Below, in pieces: positions 5,716-8,156 of a stretch of DNA of 8,156 nt. The stretch is taken from positions 1-8,156 of the forward strand of contig CALINF010000011.1 of NCBI GenBank assembly GCA_938045215.1. Reading direction: 5' to 3'. Each line of letters starts with the position of its first letter. Position 1 is the first letter of the stretch. Under the pieces are notes generated by a model, which saw only the letters and a program-made list of their open reading frames with translations, did not search any database and was not told the origin of the DNA. Source of the stretch: an uncultured Halieaceae bacterium. Lineage in GTDB: Bacteria > Pseudomonadota > Gammaproteobacteria > Pseudomonadales > Halieaceae. The position numbers and the translations under genes were made by a program.

Positions 5716-5747
5716 CTCCTACCAGGCTCAAATCGAGCCAAAAAAAA
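5716..5747 (-). promoter_or_regulatory. hfq leader module: U8 tract, stem-loop and Shine-Dalgarno
   Basis: On the minus strand eight Ts (5747-5740) are followed directly by GGCTC (5739-5735), loop GATTT, GAGCC (5729-5725), then 4 nt and the AGGAG site (5720-5716) of hfq. A U-rich tract next to a stem-loop is the kind of RNA that Hfq's proximal face binds, and E. coli Hfq is known to repress its own translation through its leader. The T tract precedes the hairpin, so this is not a terminator for the leftward transcript. Autoregulation here is inference. Confidence 0.4.
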
Positions 5748-5799
5748 TTAAACTGACCTCTTATCCATCCCGCATCCAGCCGTGCCAGCGCGGATAAAA

Positions 5800-5829
5800 C
5801 AATGGGCCCTCAATACAACTGATACCAAG
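5800..5829 (-). promoter_or_regulatory. Candidate heat-shock (sigma-32-like) promoter for hfq
   Basis: CTTGGTA (5829-5823), 15 nt, then GCCCATTG (5807-5800) resembles the sigma-32 pattern CTTGAAA - N11-16 - CCCCATnT with 5 of 7 matches in each box. The E. coli miaA-hfq region is known to contain heat-shock promoters, which is why it is listed. A TATACT (5833-5828) that could serve as a sigma-70 -10 overlaps it, but no convincing -35 (CTGCCT at 17 nt) is seen. Weak evidence; chance is possible. Confidence 0.2.
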
Positions 5830-5856
5830 TATAGTGCATATGGATGCGTCAGGCAG

Positions 5857-5876
5857 GCCACCCTCTCTTGGGAGGC
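5857..5876 (-). other. Imperfect stem-loop in the miaA-hfq spacer
   Basis: GCCTCCC (5876-5870) pairs with GGGTGGC (5863-5857) around AAGAGA, with one T.T mismatch. It begins about 48 nt after the miaA stop. No T tract follows, so it is not an intrinsic terminator. It may stabilise the 3' end of a mutL-miaA message or be incidental. Confidence 0.3.
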
Positions 5877-5924
5877 ACCAACCGCGCAGCAGCCATAAGC
5901 CGCTCCACATTACTACAATGGGTA

Positions 5925-6893
5925 CTACGTAAGGGAATTCAAGACCAGATCGCATGGATTCTGGACAAAACTCATTCCTTTACCGTCAGACAAGCCCGAA
6001 TCCACAACGTTCCCTTCACGATCGGTGATAATCCAGACCAGATCGGGCCACTTTCTCAGCCAGGTTAGCTGCCGTTTGGCCAGTTGCCGCGTGGCTGCAA
6101 TGCCCCGCGTGACAGCCTCCTCAAGGTCCACCGCACCCTCCAGATGCTCCCAAAGCTGACGATAGCCAACCGCGCGAATGGCCGGCAGGTCCGCATTGAG
6201 ATCGCCCCGTTGGTGTAATTGCCGCACTTCTGCAAGAAAACCCGCCGCCATCATCTGCTCAAACCGCAGCGCTATGCGCTCGTGCAGTACTCCGCGATCC
6301 TGTGGACACAACGCAATCTGCAGCAGACGAAAGCGCTCGGCCGCCAGAGGCGGGGTTTGCGGATGCGATTGCCAAACTGACAGAGGTATACCACTGGTGC
6401 GGTACACCTCCAGCGCCCTTGCCAGACGCTGTGAGTGATTGGGATGAATACGCGCAGCGGATACTGGATCTACCTCAAGCAGTTTCGCATGCAGAGCTGG
6501 CCATCCCTCGCGCTCGGCCTCGCCTTCGATCTGCGACCGCATGACAGGGTCGGCAGGAGGCATCTCGTTCAACCCCTCAACCAGGGCCTTGAAATACAAC
6601 ATGGTACCGCCCACCAGTATTGGCACCTTGTCTCGCGCGACTATCTGATCAATCAGGGGAACAGCGTCTGCCACGAAATCAGCTGCCGAATAAGGCTCGG
6701 CAGGATCGCGGATATCAATCAGATGATGCGGGTAGTCGGGCTTGGCACTACCGATATCCAGACCTCGATACACCAGTGCAGAGTCGACACTGATTAACTC
6801 GCCACCCAGAGCCTTAGCCAGCTCAATGGCAAGATCGGTTTTGCCTGAGGCAGTTGGGCCCATCAGCAGGATGACCAGTGGCCGCGGGTCCAA
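5925..6893 (-). CDS. miaA: tRNA dimethylallyltransferase
   Basis: MiaA transfers the dimethylallyl group from DMAPP to N6 of A37 in tRNAs that read codons starting with U, the first step of ms2i6A formation. The 322 residues contain the P-loop GPTASGKT (12-19), ELISVDSALVYRGLDIG (32-48), the GGTMLYFKAL block (95-104), IHPNHSQRLARALEVYR (149-165), RAVGYRQLWEHL (240-251) and RQLAKRQLTWLRKW (269-282). The start is a TTG (6891-6893). It is the only usable start before the P-loop, because an in-frame TGA lies at 6911-6909 and no ATG or GTG falls between. AGAGGG lies 10 nt upstream, inside the end of mutL. The gap to the mutL stop is 4 nt, so translation is probably coupled. The last ~35 residues after WPDLVW match relatives poorly, which is usual for this tail. 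Confidence 0.96.
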   Translation of the reverse strand: MDPRPLVILLMGPTASGKTDLAIELAKALGGELISVDSALVYRGLDIGSAKPDYPHHLIDIRDPAEPYSAADFVADAVPLIDQIVARDKVPILVGGTMLYFKALVEGLNEMPPADPVMRSQIEGEAEREGWPALHAKLLEVDPVSAARIHPNHSQRLARALEVYRTSGIPLSVWQSHPQTPPLAAERFRLLQIALCPQDRGVLHERIALRFEQMMAAGFLAEVRQLHQRGDLNADLPAIRAVGYRQLWEHLEGAVDLEEAVTRGIAATRQLAKRQLTWLRKWPDLVWIITDREGNVVDSGLSDGKGMSFVQNPCDLVLNSLT

Positions 6894-6897
6894 TCTG

Positions 6898-8156
6898 TTA
6901 GCGCCCTCTCAGGAACAGCTTGTCCAGTTCCTCGAGCGTCAATTGAGTCCAGGTGGGCCGGCCATGGTTACACTGACCTGAGCGTTCGGTTTCCTCCATG
7001 TCTCGCAGCAATGCATTCATCTCTGGCAGAGTCAGGCGCCGGTTGGCGCGCACCGAACCGTGGCAGGCCATGGTGGAGAGTATTTCATCCATGTGTGCCT
7101 CAATCCGGTCTGAGCTGCCGAACTCAATCAGGTCCGACAGTACGTCGCGCAGCAATTGCTCTATATCGGAGTCGCGTAAAGACACGGGTATCTGGCGAAT
7201 CAGCAGCGTTTCGGGTCCCGCGATGTCGACCGCCAGACCCAGCGCCGCAAACAATTGTGCACTTTCTGCAGCAATTTCCACTTCCCGTTCGCTCACCGCA
7301 ACCGCCTGCGGCACCAGCAGCGGCTGGCTGCGGATACCCTCTGATTCGCGCGCGAGCTTGAGTCGTTCATAGGTAATGCGCTCATGAGCCGCGTGCATAT
7401 CAACCAAAATCAAGCCCTGCGCATTCTCAGACAGAATATAAATCCCCATGAGCTGTGCCAACGCATAGCCCAGCGGCGGCACTTCTTCTTCGGTCCCCTG
7501 CTCAGGCAGGGCAGGCGCCTGATGCAACTGGCCGTAGCTGCGCATCTGTTCCATCGCGCCGCCTGGCAGCGGGCGGTTGGGGACACCATAGCCTGATACC
7601 CCCTGCGAAGGCGCACCCCAGGCGAGCGCGCTTTGGCTGGCCACCTCACCGGTGCGTGTGTCGATCAGCCCACCTTCGCCGTCTGCCACCGTGTGCTCGG
7701 GCAGTTGATCTGAGGGGCGTACATCGGCCAGCGCACGATGCAGACTACTGAAGATAAAACTGTGTACAGCACGACCATCGCGAAAGCGCACCTCGTGCTT
7801 GGTGGGGTGTACGTTTACATCCACCTGCGAGGGATTGAGATCAAGGTAAAGAACGAATGCAGGATGGCGACCGTGATACAGCACATCCCGGTAAGCCTGT
7901 TTCACAGCATGGGCAATCAATTTGTCACGTATCACTCTGCCGTTGACAAAAAAGTACTGCAGGTCGGCCTGGCTGCGTGACAAAGTGGGCAACCCAACCC
8001 AACCCCACAATTTGAACTGCGGTGTATCACTCTCTACATAAATGGCCTGCTCCATGAATGCGGGTCCGCAGACAGTGGCTACACGCCGCTGCCGTTCGGC
8101 ATCACTTTCACCCGGCTGCAGGTTATGAATCACCTTGCCGTTGTGACGCAGGCTGA
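6898..8156 (-). CDS. mutL: DNA mismatch repair protein MutL, C-terminal two thirds (5' part outside the window)
   Basis: MutL links MutS mismatch recognition to strand incision. The visible ~418 residues begin within the transducer half of the ATPase region (SLRHNGKVIHNL); the N-terminal GHKL ATP-binding motifs lie outside the window. Clear marks, numbered from the GTG codon at 8133, are the transducer motif NVHPTKHEVRF (107-117), a variable linker (about 140-215) and the C-terminal dimerisation/endonuclease domain. That domain holds DMHAAHERITYE (245-256, fitting DxHA-x2-E-x4-E), ACHGSVRA (356-363) and CNHGRPT (388-394). These are the metal-binding motifs of nicking-type MutL proteins, which E. 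coli MutL lacks. This suggests methyl-independent repair without MutH, as in Pseudomonas (inference). Reading is open to the window edge with no stop, so the gene simply continues. It ends 4 nt before miaA. Confidence 0.97.
   Translation of the reverse strand, partial: SLRHNGKVIHNLQPGESDAERQRRVATVCGPAFMEQAIYVESDTPQFKLWGWVGLPTLSRSQADLQYFFVNGRVIRDKLIAHAVKQAYRDVLYHGRHPAFVLYLDLNPSQVDVNVHPTKHEVRFRDGRAVHSFIFSSLHRALADVRPSDQLPEHTVADGEGGLIDTRTGEVASQSALAWGAPSQGVSGYGVPNRPLPGGAMEQMRSYGQLHQAPALPEQGTEEEVPPLGYALAQLMGIYILSENAQGLILVDMHAAHERITYERLKLARESEGIRSQPLLVPQAVAVSEREVEIAAESAQLFAALGLAVDIAGPETLLIRQIPVSLRDSDIEQLLRDVLSDLIEFGSSDRIEAHMDEILSTMACHGSVRANRRLTLPEMNALLRDMEETERSGQCNHGRPTWTQLTLEELDKLFLRGR

Noticed and set aside
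5725..5747. Hairpin plus homopolymer near hfq read as a terminator
   Set aside because: For leftward transcription the T tract comes before the hairpin, and in a rightward transcript the tract would be A, so neither orientation gives an intrinsic terminator.
5772..5787. TGGCACG...ATGC resembling a sigma-54 promoter upstream of hfq
   Set aside because: The spacing between the GG and GC elements is 11 nt instead of the required 10, so sigma-54 would not be expected to use it.
5761..5955. A 64-codon open frame on the minus strand filling the miaA-hfq spacer, with a hydrophobic stretch
   Set aside because: No Shine-Dalgarno before its ATG, overlap with the miaA end, rare codons (ATA twice, AGA, TTA) unlike the neighbours, and no recognisable family. 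Promoter and leader DNA explains the spacer better.
1..8156. Mobile elements, CRISPR arrays, tRNA or rRNA genes, or a defence island
   Set aside because: No repeats, transposase or integrase-like frames, or tRNA-like folds were seen; the coding density is fully accounted for by core genes.

Overview
The window is a stretch of core chromosome from a gammaproteobacterium. Every confident gene lies on the minus strand. In transcription order (right to left) they are mutL (3' part), miaA, hfq, hflX, hflK, hflC, a DUF2065/yjeT gene, hisZ and purA (5' part). The mutL-miaA-hfq-hflX-hflK-hflC-yjeT-purA order is the classic gammaproteobacterial arrangement, shared with E. coli. The presence of hisZ before purA, and a MutL carrying the metal-binding endonuclease motif, point away from enterics. 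They suit the Pseudomonas/Cellvibrio/marine gammaproteobacterial side. The exact genus cannot be read from the sequence. Moderate GC, tight gene spacing and the absence of any mobile element, tRNA, CRISPR or phage sign make this a vertically inherited housekeeping region.

Layout. 8156-6898: mutL, entering from outside the window. 6893-5925: miaA, 4 nt after mutL, with a TTG start. 5924-5710: a 215-nt spacer with possible hfq promoter elements and a U8/stem-loop/Shine-Dalgarno leader. 5709-5461: hfq. 5394-4114: hflX, probably with a TTG start. 4080-2920: hflK. 2918-2043: hflC, 1 nt after the hflK stop with its Shine-Dalgarno inside hflK. 2042-1920: a 123-nt structured spacer with a stem-loop and a strong intrinsic terminator. 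1919-1728: yjeT/DUF2065. 1717-548: hisZ. 524-1: purA, leaving the window.

Functionally, the right-hand block combines mismatch repair (MutL), tRNA A37 prenylation (MiaA), the sRNA chaperone (Hfq), the ribosome-rescue/splitting GTPase (HflX) and the FtsH-modulating membrane pair HflK/HflC. The left-hand block holds a small membrane protein of unknown function, the regulatory subunit of ATP phosphoribosyltransferase (histidine step 1) and adenylosuccinate synthetase (AMP synthesis). The two blocks are separated by the terminator, so they look like two transcription units, or one unit with attenuation between them.

I see no new multi-gene system here. The observations worth a second look are in the non-coding DNA: the hflC-yjeT spacer, where the 3' arm of a long terminator could alternatively pair with a downstream copy of its 5' arm next to the yjeT start codon, and the hfq leader, which looks like an Hfq-binding module placed directly on the hfq ribosome-binding site.
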